From positions 1 to 39,470 of the IMG/VR virus record IMGVR_UViG_3300009605_000004: a DNA stretch of 39,470 nucleotides. The stretch is one strand, 5' to 3'. Under the pieces are notes generated by a model. It had not been told where the DNA came from and searched no databases. It worked only from the letters and a program-made list of their open reading frames with translations. The stretch comes from a virus. This document shows positions 9,119 to 16,681 of this stretch, piece by piece (position 1 is the first letter of the stretch; the number at the start of each line of letters is the position of its first letter). A program made the position numbers and the translations under genes.

Positions 9119-9247
9119 TTAAAAGGGTATCTCATCAGCATCTTCTTCAGAAGATTCTGTATATTTATTTTCGTCAATGACGGGTTCACATTCGCACGTT
9201 TCACCACATTGACAGTTCTCTTTTCCGCATTTAGGACAAGTATTCAT
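9119..9247 (-). CDS. Cysteine-rich 42-aa protein
   Basis: This open frame fills the gap between the 9253-9537 gene and the membrane protein gene. It begins MNTCPKCGKENCQCGETCEC, with cysteines in CxxC, CxC and CxC spacing like a small zinc ribbon. It then turns acidic (TESSEEDADEIPF). It starts five bases after the stop of the upstream gene and ends two bases before the next start, which fits tight operon packing. The ribosome-binding site is weak, so translation may be coupled. No family is recognised. Confidence 0.6.
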   Translation of the reverse strand: MNTCPKCGKENCQCGETCECEPVIDENKYTESSEEDADEIPF

Positions 9248-9252
9248 AACCA

Positions 9253-9537
9253 TCAACTTTTTGGATACTCATCTTTTATAACTTTGATGCTAGCACGCCA
9301 AGCGTCGATATCGTGATATATAGCGTCTAACTGTTCACGTATTTCGGGATAGGCGTCTTTACGCTTACTGTAATATTGCATCTCATTTACCTTAGCGAGA
9401 ATGTCTTCTTTTGAGATTACATCTGCCTGATTATCCCAAGTAATTCTGTCGGGATCATTATCAATAACAGAGCATCCGGCATTTGGATTAATAGCCCTAA
9501 TAGCCTCAATAACTGATCCTGCTTCTAAATAACTCAT
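9253..9537 (-). CDS. Phage protein with YPEIREQLDAIYHDIDAW motif
   Basis: This 94-aa protein has a C-terminal half of the kind often found in small phage proteins next to tail fibre genes (YPEIREQLDAIYHDIDAW, then IKVIKDEYPKS). The family is annotated variously as XkdW-like or as tail-assembly related; I do not know a proven role. The start overlaps the fibre gene stop by four bases (ATGA), so the two are translated as a unit, and it may be a fibre chaperone. Confidence 0.65.
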   Translation of the reverse strand: MSYLEAGSVIEAIRAINPNAGCSVIDNDPDRITWDNQADVISKEDILAKVNEMQYYSKRKDAYPEIREQLDAIYHDIDAWRASIKVIKDEYPKS

Positions 9538-10556
9538 GCGCCTATCTCCACGAGAAGGATTGTTGATTTAGCTGTTTCCCCGTCATCATTGCGCTGGATA
9601 TTTATAGTTCCGGTTTGATCATGTCTAGCCATTTGCGTTTTGTATGTCAGTGCGCTTGTCGACGACGGGCTGTCTAGAACGGGTATGAAGTGATAGCTAC
9701 GTTGATTATCATTATCTCCTATATCAATGTGATTAAAAATACTGGTTGATGCGCGTAGTATTTTTAATTGTCCCGTTGACCTAGAATTGTGGCTTACAGC
9801 CTGTGAAACCATAACAAGTACTTTACTACTGGTAGCAGAAGGTGTAATAGCAGCCGTCAAACCTGTATCGGAGAAGCTAGTACTGTTTACATCTACTTGA
9901 GTATCCGTCGTACCCGTAACAATTTGAAGAACCTTTCCACCTCCTGCGGCGGCGGATGCCCAAGTACTGCCATCAGAAGTCAGTACATTTCCAGAACTTC
10001 CGGGCGCTATTAGTTGAACATCAGAAGTACCGTTCCCTAACAGTACGGAGTTGGCTGTAAGGGACTTTGCTCCAGTACCCAATCCTCCCGCTCTTGTGTA
10101 TGATATACAGCGCCAATCCGCTGAAGCGTACTCGTAGAATTCAGCTATATCCCCAGCAACAGTAGTAATATTTGCCGCGCTGGGCAGAATCAAATCGGTA
10201 GCGTGATGCGTTAGAATCAACGCTCCATCAAAATGTAGAACAACTCTAGATCCTATTCCCTTACTAGCTATTCCAGTTATAGTTGTAGTACCAGTAATAT
10301 CAAAATACGTACCGTCTCCTAATGTAATACTACTGGCAGAAGAGATATCATCGCCTTTTGTAAGAACTATATTTTTAGAAAACGTCCACGTTCCAGAAAT
10401 AGTTTCGTCTGTTGCATTTTCTGCTTTAGTGGCTATAGCTGTAGAGATTCTATCAAGCTCTGTATCTAAATCAGCACCTAAAATCTTCTTATTGGCATTA
10501 CCAGCAGGAAGCCCATCTTTAGCAGAATAATCGTTTGCTTGTGTATAATCACCCAT
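9534..10556 (-). CDS. Putative tail fibre protein
   Basis: This 340-aa protein has an N-terminal anchor-like segment (about 1-60), then Thr/Ser/Gly-rich beta-type repeats (for example TISGTWTFSKNIVL, SITLGDGTYFDITGTTTITG). The later part (about 160-200) carries SLTANSVLLGNGTSDVQLIAPG, then GNVLTSDGSTWASAAAGGG, a pattern frequent in phage fibre and baseplate proteins. The C-terminal part may be the receptor-binding tip. It is short for a fibre. It overlaps the nozzle-like gene by one base pair step (TAATG) and the next gene by ATGA. Confidence 0.75.
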   Translation of the reverse strand: MGDYTQANDYSAKDGLPAGNANKKILGADLDTELDRISTAIATKAENATDETISGTWTFSKNIVLTKGDDISSASSITLGDGTYFDITGTTTITGIASKGIGSRVVLHFDGALILTHHATDLILPSAANITTVAGDIAEFYEYASADWRCISYTRAGGLGTGAKSLTANSVLLGNGTSDVQLIAPGSSGNVLTSDGSTWASAAAGGGKVLQIVTGTTDTQVDVNSTSFSDTGLTAAITPSATSSKVLVMVSQAVSHNSRSTGQLKILRASTSIFNHIDIGDNDNQRSYHFIPVLDSPSSTSALTYKTQMARHDQTGTINIQRNDDGETAKSTILLVEIGA

Positions 10557-12076
10557 TATCTATTTACCCTCCCCGCTTTAGCTAAGATATCCATCTTCTG
10601 TATAGCAAAGGCATTACCGTCTATATCTACAGATAATCCAAAACTTACGTGTTGTCCTGTACGACTTGCAGATACGTTGTTCATACGAACAGCAAAATCC
10701 GATACTCCATACTCGTCTATACCGTATTGTGCAGTTCCCCATTCGGACGCATCAAAATCCGCAATAACGTATGAAGCAGACTCCGACGAGTCTTCAAAAT
10801 CGACTTTCCACTTGACGGATACAGTAGTGTTGGCACCTCCTACAGTGGTCGTCTTTATAGTTTTAAATACCTTTAAATTTGTAGTACCAAAATCTGTCCA
10901 GCAAGATTCAAAATCGAACGTGTACGATGTGCCGTTGTCTTGATAACCGTCATATTTACCTATCGTTCCCTCGCCACCAAGATACAACAGTTCGTCGACA
11001 GGAGAGTAATATACAGAATTAATTGCTACCGAATCCCATCTAGTAACACGTAAAGACAAGTCCTCTAAGGGTTGCTTTGTATCGAACACCCAAGTTTCAT
11101 CAACTGCGCCCGGAGTAACTAGTAAGTAAAACCCGTCCACGGGATCATGTGCAGATTTTATCTTTCCTTTGTCAGATACCAAGTTAACTGAAGTTCTCAA
11201 ATCGAGTCTTATATTTTTAGATAACTCTGTAAGGGGCTGACTTTTCAACTCAATACTTCTAACAAGAGATCTAACACCGCTATCATCCAAGAATATCAGA
11301 TCGTCTCCAACGTTTTGTACAGAATCTCGTGCTATACATCCTACACCTTCGATCATGTCACTAAGCGTAGGAGTAGTAGTTGGAGAGTGCATACCACTCC
11401 ATATGAGAATAGAATGTCTGCCGAATACAACTAGCTGATTGTTAAACTCCGCTATGGCAACAATGAAGTCCATTCCATTAGGCCAATATATAGCTGTATC
11501 TATAGTGCCTCCACCTGTTGACCAATGCGTTTCATCTAATTGAGCACAGTACTTTATGTCCGTTTTGTTAGTGTCCGCTACAAATAATCTTCCGTAAACT
11601 GACGCTACACAGTTACCTTGTGGCACAGATCCAGAAGCTGCTGATATAGCTGCAAAGTTGCCAGTTCCTGTCCATACGATAGGACTTTCACTTTGCTGTA
11701 CACCCACCACTTTGTTGTTGAAGTTTACAAACTGCCAGTTATTAGCACTTGGAGAAAGTGACCCTGTTATATCTGTTAATGAAGACGTACCGTGATGTAT
11801 CTTTTTACTACTAGATACTGTTGCAGTAGAAATTATAAAGGACGTATCTTTGTCTTTTTCAAACTCAAATATCTGTTCTATATCAGGATTACCTGACAGT
11901 GCACTACTAGTCAGTTTGTTATATCCTTTTCTAGCAGCAAGACGTCCGTTGTTATCAAACACACAGTTGTTTGCAACAAGAGCACAATCTGGCTCAATGG
12001 TTATACTTTGCTCTTGTGTGAGCAGTCCCTTTAGACCGGGACTTTGTACAGTAGCTGAAGTTAACGGTGTAGGCAT
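10556..12076 (-). CDS. Tail nozzle-like / DNA-stabilisation virion protein
   Basis: This 506-aa, beta-strand-rich protein follows the adaptor gene. Its order and overall pattern (many short strands with Gly/Asn turns, segments such as GRLFVADTN and NNQLVVFGRHSILIW) suggest a propeller-like nozzle, the position of T7 gp12 or P22 gp10. It is shorter than T7 gp12 (about 790 aa). The start abuts the adaptor stop. No motif fixes the assignment, so the name rests on synteny and fold impression. Confidence 0.7.
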   Translation of the reverse strand: MPTPLTSATVQSPGLKGLLTQEQSITIEPDCALVANNCVFDNNGRLAARKGYNKLTSSALSGNPDIEQIFEFEKDKDTSFIISTATVSSSKKIHHGTSSLTDITGSLSPSANNWQFVNFNNKVVGVQQSESPIVWTGTGNFAAISAASGSVPQGNCVASVYGRLFVADTNKTDIKYCAQLDETHWSTGGGTIDTAIYWPNGMDFIVAIAEFNNQLVVFGRHSILIWSGMHSPTTTPTLSDMIEGVGCIARDSVQNVGDDLIFLDDSGVRSLVRSIELKSQPLTELSKNIRLDLRTSVNLVSDKGKIKSAHDPVDGFYLLVTPGAVDETWVFDTKQPLEDLSLRVTRWDSVAINSVYYSPVDELLYLGGEGTIGKYDGYQDNGTSYTFDFESCWTDFGTTNLKVFKTIKTTTVGGANTTVSVKWKVDFEDSSESASYVIADFDASEWGTAQYGIDEYGVSDFAVRMNNVSASRTGQHVSFGLSVDIDGNAFAIQKMDILAKAGRVNR

Positions 12077-12729
12077 TATATCGGATGAAAGTTTATTTCT
12101 TCTGGTACAGATGCAGTATCCCAGGAGATTGCGTTATGTAATGCAGTGCGGTACATGGCATCTGCTTCTTGAAATAATTGCCCTCCATCCTCCCCTCTTT
12201 CCGAGACAGCTTTAGACCATGCACCTAGCACCACAGGATCATCAGGCACAGTCAATACTGTGCTTCCTGTACTAAAATCAGCCAGTGGATTTACAACGTA
12301 GAACTCTACGGTATCAGTTGCACTAGGTGTTGGAAACAACTCTATTTGCAACAGACCAGAGCTACTGTTGAAGCCCATAATCTTATACCAAGTAGGACTG
12401 CCGGTTTGAGCAGTGCCCAAATTGGTACGCCTTTGGAAACGCACATGCGCCAAAGGTCGTATGATGTAATCTTGCGTTGTGTTGTGAACTTCTAGTATTC
12501 GAGTCCTTCGAGTAGTACCTGCTATATCGTAAGTACTATCGTCGGCAGTTAAGGTTACGGCTATCTCAGTTCTGAGACTAGTCCAGTTCCAAGCGTCCTC
12601 AACTTCTCTTTTTGCGTCGTTTACGAATTTGCCGATTAGGTTGCTGTACGTCGTGTCGCCCACTGCTGACACTTCGCTCTCCCTCAACCGAATCAACACG
12701 TCGTTCACTAGACTCAGATATGTCGCCAT
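12076..12729 (-). CDS. Head-to-tail adaptor (T7 gp11-like)
   Basis: This 217-aa protein begins with a helical part typical of gp11-like adaptors (LVNDVLIRLRESEVSAVGDTTY, then VNDAKREVEDAWNW). A beta-rich middle and a C-terminal helix follow. It would bind the portal ring and receive the nozzle. A good AGAGGAAG ribosome-binding site precedes the ATG, which supports this start even though the upstream gene (12599-12892) overlaps the first 131 bases in another frame. Confidence 0.8.
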   Translation of the reverse strand: MATYLSLVNDVLIRLRESEVSAVGDTTYSNLIGKFVNDAKREVEDAWNWTSLRTEIAVTLTADDSTYDIAGTTRRTRILEVHNTTQDYIIRPLAHVRFQRRTNLGTAQTGSPTWYKIMGFNSSSGLLQIELFPTPSATDTVEFYVVNPLADFSTGSTVLTVPDDPVVLGAWSKAVSERGEDGGQLFQEADAMYRTALHNAISWDTASVPEEINFHPI

Positions 12730-12892
12730 GTTCTTCCTCTATAGGTTCTTCCCACTTACGTATACGTTGATGAAGCCTACCTTTTTTATCTCTCCATACG
12801 TAACGTTTTCGGAACGTTTGGGTAGGAACATCATTGTCAACTTCAGCCAAGTCTCCAGCTCTAATGCTAAAAAATTTTGGTTGACTTTTCAT
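12599..12892 (-). CDS. Unknown basic/acidic protein overlapping the adaptor gene
   Basis: This 97-aa protein has an AGGAG ribosome-binding site about eight bases before its ATG (MKSQPKFFSIRAGDL). The first 54 residues lie in sequence no other gene uses and include VWRDKKGRLHQRIRKWEEP. The last 43 residues are read from the start of the adaptor gene in a different frame and are Ser/Glu- then Arg/Lys-rich (ending QIRKRRKKRS). The 131-base overlap is long for this genome. The N-terminal part is probably a real conserved protein; the tail may be a by-product of a lost stop. Function unknown. Confidence 0.65.
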   Translation of the reverse strand: MKSQPKFFSIRAGDLAEVDNDVPTQTFRKRYVWRDKKGRLHQRIRKWEEPIEEEHGDISESSERRVDSVEGERSVSSGRHDVQQPNRQIRKRRKKRS

Positions 12893-12904
12893 GTTGGTGA
12901 TCTC

Positions 12905-13447
12905 CTATATACAAAAACCCTGTAATTTCTTACTTGCTAAAAATACAACGTCTCCGGGTTTTGCGTTAGTGTACTCTTCTAAATAGTTAACGTTACTATA
13001 AACCTCTTTCAATTTCTTGTGCCACCATTGTACAGGTTTAATAAGTCTGTGTGCATTTGTTCCATCTGACATAACGTGTTGTGCTTTTCTAGTAGATATA
13101 ACAAATAGTACGTGTCTGTTCATAAAAAAATGTATGTCATCTAAAACGTTATCAATGTATAACGGCTCTACATGTTCGAGGACATCGATGCAGAATACGA
13201 CGTCGTAGACTCCTCTCGGACGTTTGCTATGTACGGGATTGCATGGGTCGTATCTGAAAGTTTTCTCGCAAAATGTTCGAAGATTGCCCTTTCCGCACCC
13301 GTAATCCAGCGCAGTTTTGGCATGTGCACCAGCCGCTTTGATGGCCGTTTCGTAGCGCTCTCCAGTCCCACATCCCCAATTAGAATCATTTTTATGTTTC
13401 TCCTCGTTTAGCTGCTTGTAATCGTCGCTTAATCTCGTAGGGGTCAT
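12905..13447 (-). CDS. SAM-dependent methyltransferase (class I)
   Basis: This 180-aa protein has a glycine-rich SAM-binding motif TALDYGCGKGNL (about 46-56), and YDVVFCIDVLEHVEP (about 81-95) with the acidic motif II and the DVLEH signature of small phage methyltransferases. The target (DNA, protein or small molecule) cannot be told. I place the start at the ATG at 13447, with GGAA about six bases upstream. An in-frame upstream start at 13489 would lengthen the overlap with the ParB-like gene. That gene overlaps it by 56 bases, so the pair is probably co-translated and may work together. Confidence 0.82.
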   Translation of the reverse strand: MTPTRLSDDYKQLNEEKHKNDSNWGCGTGERYETAIKAAGAHAKTALDYGCGKGNLRTFCEKTFRYDPCNPVHSKRPRGVYDVVFCIDVLEHVEPLYIDNVLDDIHFFMNRHVLFVISTRKAQHVMSDGTNAHRLIKPVQWWHKKLKEVYSNVNYLEEYTNAKPGDVVFLASKKLQGFCI

Positions 13448-13889
13448 AAGTATTCCGTTCGTTGTAAAAACTAAAAAAGTCTGGTTCAAATATTAATTCT
13501 GTTGGTTCATCAGTAAACTTCTGTAAAGCGTGTTCTCTAGATGTAACTAACTCTAAATTTTGCCAGTCTTTGCTCCAGTCAACTATAAATGTTGGTACAT
13601 CTATATCCAGCTTGTGTGCTAGCCAAACTCTAGTCGTACCATATACTGCATACGTATTGTTATTGAAGCACCAACAAAGTGCTGGATTTCTAAACCCGTT
13701 TGATAGAACGTCTGATTCAAACTTGTCATAATAGGGCTTATCTACTCTGTATCTACTTTGTATGGGATGTAACGGTCTGTACTCATTGCGTTTGGGAACA
13801 TAAACATTTTTAGATAGTGTTTTCCCGTTTATTACACCATAACGTACCTCTGGTATAGTACTGTATCTTTGAGTTCCATGAAATCCCAT
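13392..13889 (-). CDS. ParB-like nuclease-domain protein
   Basis: In 165 aa the middle section reads like a ParB/sulfiredoxin-fold N-domain: DKFESDVLSNGFRNPALC, then NNTYAVYGTTRVWLAHKLDIDVPTFIV. The usual GxxR turn appears as YGTTRVWLA, with the first G retained. In phages such domains often accompany methyltransferases, as here, and are proposed to act in DNA modification or processing. A 15-bp palindrome sits eight bases before the ATG, and a terminator for the upstream gene lies beyond it. This gene may therefore start its own regulated message. Confidence 0.7.
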   Translation of the reverse strand: MGFHGTQRYSTIPEVRYGVINGKTLSKNVYVPKRNEYRPLHPIQSRYRVDKPYYDKFESDVLSNGFRNPALCWCFNNNTYAVYGTTRVWLAHKLDIDVPTFIVDWSKDWQNLELVTSREHALQKFTDEPTELIFEPDFFSFYNERNTYDPYEIKRRLQAAKRGET

Positions 13890-13896
13890 TTTGTGT

Positions 13897-13911
13897 CTAT
13901 AACTGTTATAG
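13897..13911. promoter_or_regulatory. 15-bp palindrome (operator-like, site 2)
   Basis: An exact copy of CTATAAC-N-GTTATAG directly upstream of the ParB-like gene. It is the only copy inside the structural arm and lies right after a terminator, where a new transcript could begin. Confidence 0.8.
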
Positions 13912-13913
13912 AT

Positions 13914-13940
13914 AAAGGGGGCATCAAAGATGATACCCCC
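13914..13940 (-). terminator. Hairpin terminator after the small head protein gene
   Basis: On the minus strand, GGGGG (13940-13936) pairs with CCCCC (13921-13917). An inner CATC/GATG pairing and a three-base bulge complete the stem, and TTT follows. It lies 12 bases after the stop of the small head protein gene. The U tract is short, so termination is probably partial. Confidence 0.6.
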
Positions 13941-13952
13941 TTACTCTGCTAA

Positions 13953-14255
13953 CTAAAACAAGTCTGCGCGTGGTGTAAGGGCCACAACTTTATAAGTTGC
14001 AGAGCCCAAATCCACAGCTCCTCCAGTGTTGTTAGCAGCAATTACTTCCACAGTATTTGCTGACGTCACCGTACCAGTCAAAGTCAAATCCGCAGTATCT
14101 ATAGAGCACGACACCAGAACCATATCTCCCAATGCCGCTCCCGTACATGTTACTGACTGATTGACTTCGTTACCATCAGCGATACTAGCTAGATCCGCTG
14201 TAGTTGATGCAGTTGAGACGTTTTCAAATACATCTTGAAACTGTCTGCGTGGCAT
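13953..14255 (-). CDS. Small head protein, decoration-like
   Basis: This 100-aa protein follows the capsid gene. The body is Thr/Val/Ala-rich and beta-type (GDMVLVSCSIDTADLTLTG, then NTVEVIAANNTGGAVDLGSA), a pattern seen in phage head-decoration or head-fibre proteins. The start is set at the ATG at 14255 because AAGGAG lies directly upstream; a longer in-frame start at 14294 would read through the capsid terminator hairpin. It is bracketed by terminators on both sides, so its level may be tuned separately from the capsid. Confidence 0.65.
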   Translation of the reverse strand: MPRRQFQDVFENVSTASTTADLASIADGNEVNQSVTCTGAALGDMVLVSCSIDTADLTLTGTVTSANTVEVIAANNTGGAVDLGSATYKVVALTPRADLF

Positions 14256-14267
14256 AATATTCTCCTT

Positions 14268-14292
14268 AAAAGGGGCACCACAAAGGTGCCCC
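14268..14292 (-). terminator. Intrinsic terminator after the capsid gene
   Basis: Read on the minus strand, a perfect 8-bp stem GGGGCACC/GGTGCCCC (14292-14285 with 14279-14272) with a five-base loop is followed by TTTT. It starts eight bases after the capsid stop. As a GC-rich hairpin inside an operon, it may reduce read-through or protect the 3' end of the capsid message. Confidence 0.8.
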
Positions 14293-14299
14293 ATAAGTA

Positions 14300-15277
14300 T
14301 TAAGCAGGTACGATAAACACAATACCGGCGTCGTTACGAAGCTCGTCAACACCATAAATAGTGTCAGCGGTAAGCAAGTCGGCCAAGAACTCTTGCTTGT
14401 ATTGAGTTTGCATACGAACACTCATCTGCTCAACCAAGACAAAAGCACTCTTGTGGAAAATCATACCAGCACGGAACGTAGTCGTCCCTCCAGCATCCAA
14501 CGCCTGCGGACAGTTAGTGGACACATAAACGGGCATGCCGTAAATGTCGCCAACCAAACCGTTACGGATCGTGTTACCACTACCCGTATCGCCCACAAAC
14601 GCCTGCTCAGTAAACCTAGACAAACCAGTAAGGTTCTTTTTCTCGACTGGCGGAATAACCATGTACCTGTCGGACATGGGTACGTCTGCGTCGTCAAGAG
14701 TTTGAATCATCTTACGGATACCGGCATCGGCAAGTGCAGCGCCATTACCGTCAGTTGTGTCAGCCCACTTAGTACTACCATCGGAACCGATAACGGCACC
14801 AGTGCTGTTTGTATAAGTTAGAGTTCCCCCCGGAGTATCAACCGAGGACGTATCCTCAGTAGCACCCTGCAAAGAAGTACCCTGAACGTGAATGTGCCAG
14901 TCCACCATACGAGCAAGCGCGAAACCAGCATCGTCGGTATAGAACTTACGAAGAGTGTTCAAACCCTGCACGTCAGCCAGATCTTCAATCAAGCGAGAGT
15001 ATTCAAAATGACGGTCAATAGTTACATTGACTACGCCCTCTACGTTATTGATTAGAGTAACCTGTGTAGCGTGAGCTTTAGCACTGGCAGTGCCCCGAGT
15101 AGGTGACGGAATATGAACCGTATCACCTTTCTTACCTTTGTGGTTAATACGCGAAACAAGATTTCCCATTACGAGATTAGTCTTGTAAGCAGCAACAACC
15201 TCATCAGACCAGAGTTCGGGGATAAAATTGGCAGCTTCAGTTACGCCAATGGCGTTAGCTGCATTAAAATTAGCCAT
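14300..15277 (-). CDS. Major capsid protein
   Basis: This 325-aa protein lies directly after the scaffold gene and has the character of a HK97-fold coat protein: an N-terminal IPELWSDEVVAAYKTNLVMGNLV, then VNVTIDRHFEYSRLIEDLADVQ, and a late GDIYGMPVYVSTNCP. A strong AGGAG ribosome-binding site precedes the ATG. Size and neighbours (portal, scaffold, capsid, then a small head protein) fit a podovirus coat. It is followed by the strongest hairpin of the arm, as expected for the most abundant virion protein. Confidence 0.9.
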   Translation of the reverse strand: MANFNAANAIGVTEAANFIPELWSDEVVAAYKTNLVMGNLVSRINHKGKKGDTVHIPSPTRGTASAKAHATQVTLINNVEGVVNVTIDRHFEYSRLIEDLADVQGLNTLRKFYTDDAGFALARMVDWHIHVQGTSLQGATEDTSSVDTPGGTLTYTNSTGAVIGSDGSTKWADTTDGNGAALADAGIRKMIQTLDDADVPMSDRYMVIPPVEKKNLTGLSRFTEQAFVGDTGSGNTIRNGLVGDIYGMPVYVSTNCPQALDAGGTTTFRAGMIFHKSAFVLVEQMSVRMQTQYKQEFLADLLTADTIYGVDELRNDAGIVFIVPA

Positions 15278-15300
15278 AATTTATCTCCTAATTATGAGTT

Positions 15301-16068
15301 CTATTTGACCCGGCCTTCTGCATATGCAGCTACTATATCGTGCTCCATAGCTTCATAACGTGCCGGATCGTGTAATCTGAGGTGCATTAACTCAGATCTT
15401 TTATACACCTTCTGACTTGAACCTTGACCCGAGGTACCAGACTCAGTAGAAGCATTTTTCAGTCGGGTTCCCCTATCTTCATTAGCAAGATTTGCTTCAA
15501 CTTGTAGCGCTTTCTTATGGATATTCCAGTTATCCAGAAGCTCTTTACCGGAATTGTAATCCGCTGAGTTGGCTCGACTTTGTAGGTCCAACCGAACGGG
15601 ACTTGATGCTACCCATTCTTGAAACTCGGAGGAATTCACGGTGTCATTCCAATCTGGATATTCTGTACTCCATTTAGAAATTGTACTTTGCTGTTCAGCA
15701 CTTCCTACACGCCCAACGATAGGGGCCAACTTTTCTTCTAGTACCTGCGAAATATACGATTCGGGATCATCATAAAAGTCAGCTTTAGTGGGTGGAGTAT
15801 TACTGGCATTAGCATTATTAGTTTGGGATATCAATTTATCAGCGAGTCCTCTAAGTTCACCTAACTCCTGTCCTTGCCTTCCATAATCCTTTTCAAGATT
15901 CTGGTAGGACCGGATAACATCTTCAAAGCTCTTATCCTTAAACTTATCTGGAACTGTATAGCTTGGCTCGTTATTCGGTACTGTTGCATTTTCAGACTTC
16001 TGCGAACTTTGTGTAACGTCTGCAAATTCGTCTCCCAAATTATCTACTATGCGATCTGCCGTACTCAT
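15301..16068 (-). CDS. Capsid assembly scaffolding protein
   Basis: This 255-aa, acidic, Gln/Ser/Asn-rich, mostly helical protein has no enzymatic motif. The early segment FKDKSFEDVIRSYQNLEKDYGRQGQELGELR is typical of podovirus scaffolds (residues about 43-75, a coiled coil). The charged C-terminal end (SELMHLRLHDPARYEAMEHDIVAAYAEGRVK, about 225-255) would bind the coat protein. It sits between the portal-side genes and the capsid, the canonical place. It is expected to leave the head during maturation. Confidence 0.85.
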   Translation of the reverse strand: MSTADRIVDNLGDEFADVTQSSQKSENATVPNNEPSYTVPDKFKDKSFEDVIRSYQNLEKDYGRQGQELGELRGLADKLISQTNNANASNTPPTKADFYDDPESYISQVLEEKLAPIVGRVGSAEQQSTISKWSTEYPDWNDTVNSSEFQEWVASSPVRLDLQSRANSADYNSGKELLDNWNIHKKALQVEANLANEDRGTRLKNASTESGTSGQGSSQKVYKRSELMHLRLHDPARYEAMEHDIVAAYAEGRVK

Positions 16069-16095
16069 AATTTACCTCCCGCCTTTCGGTTATGG

Positions 16096-16374
16096 TCACT
16101 GGCCTTTCAATGACTTTACTTGTGAAGGAGACAAGTTGTTATAGTCATCTTTAGGTTGTCGTTTTGCTTCTTGTTCGTGTATCCTTACCCATCTGTCCGC
16201 AGCGGTAGTGAACGCATCATCTGTTCCGTCTAACTGGGATCTGACAGGGGTCACGATCCTTCTTGCATTACCTCCACAACTTGAACACACGACAGTTTTG
16301 TCTCGTTCCAAGAGTGGAGCCAAATCTTCAAAGTCTTGTCCACATCGGTGGCATTCATACTGATAGAGAATCAT
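16096..16374 (-). CDS. FmdB-like zinc-ribbon protein
   Basis: This 92-aa protein begins ILYQYECHRCGQDFEDL and continues VVCSSCGGNARRIV, giving two CxxC pairs of the FmdB/Zinc_ribbon_8 type. The C-terminal half is charged and without a known motif. Such small zinc-ribbon proteins are frequent next to phage head genes, role unknown. The start overlaps the end of the previous gene by 20 bases. Confidence 0.78.
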   Translation of the reverse strand: MILYQYECHRCGQDFEDLAPLLERDKTVVCSSCGGNARRIVTPVRSQLDGTDDAFTTAADRWVRIHEQEAKRQPKDDYNNLSPSQVKSLKGQ

Positions 16375-16618
16375 GTTCAGGTGCTCCTGTTTGATCTTGT
16401 TGATATACTGCCTCTATCATCTCGGCGAAGTTGATTATTTTAGCTAGAACGTCTACTTGTCCTTTATAAAAATAAAAACTTTCTTCGTTTCCATTGAATG
16501 CTCCGGTCTTAATCTCCTCTAGTGCTTGTCGTTGTTCCTCGACAAATTGTTTCCAACCTTCTCTGTGAAATATGTCAAAGTAGTGCTCGTAATATTTGTC
16601 TTCATCTATCTCATACAT
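16355..16618 (-). CDS. Conserved-type small phage protein near portal
   Basis: This 87-aa acidic helical protein (EEQRQALEEIKTG, then FYFYKGQVDVLAKIINFAEMIE) follows a GAGG ribosome-binding site. The KGQVDVL stretch resembles small proteins encoded beside the portal in other podoviruses, but I cannot give a function. It overlaps the zinc-ribbon gene. Confidence 0.65.
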   Translation of the reverse strand: MYEIDEDKYYEHYFDIFHREGWKQFVEEQRQALEEIKTGAFNGNEESFYFYKGQVDVLAKIINFAEMIEAVYQQDQTGAPEHDSLSV

Positions 16619-16681
16619 TTCGCTACCTCATCTAGATAATGGAACATGATTGCGACCTACAGTAGTCGTCGTTCCGTCTGA

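Noticed and set aside
10539-10943. 134-codon plus-strand frame
   Set aside because: Antisense to the nozzle-like gene, without a ribosome-binding site, and repetitive in residue pattern.
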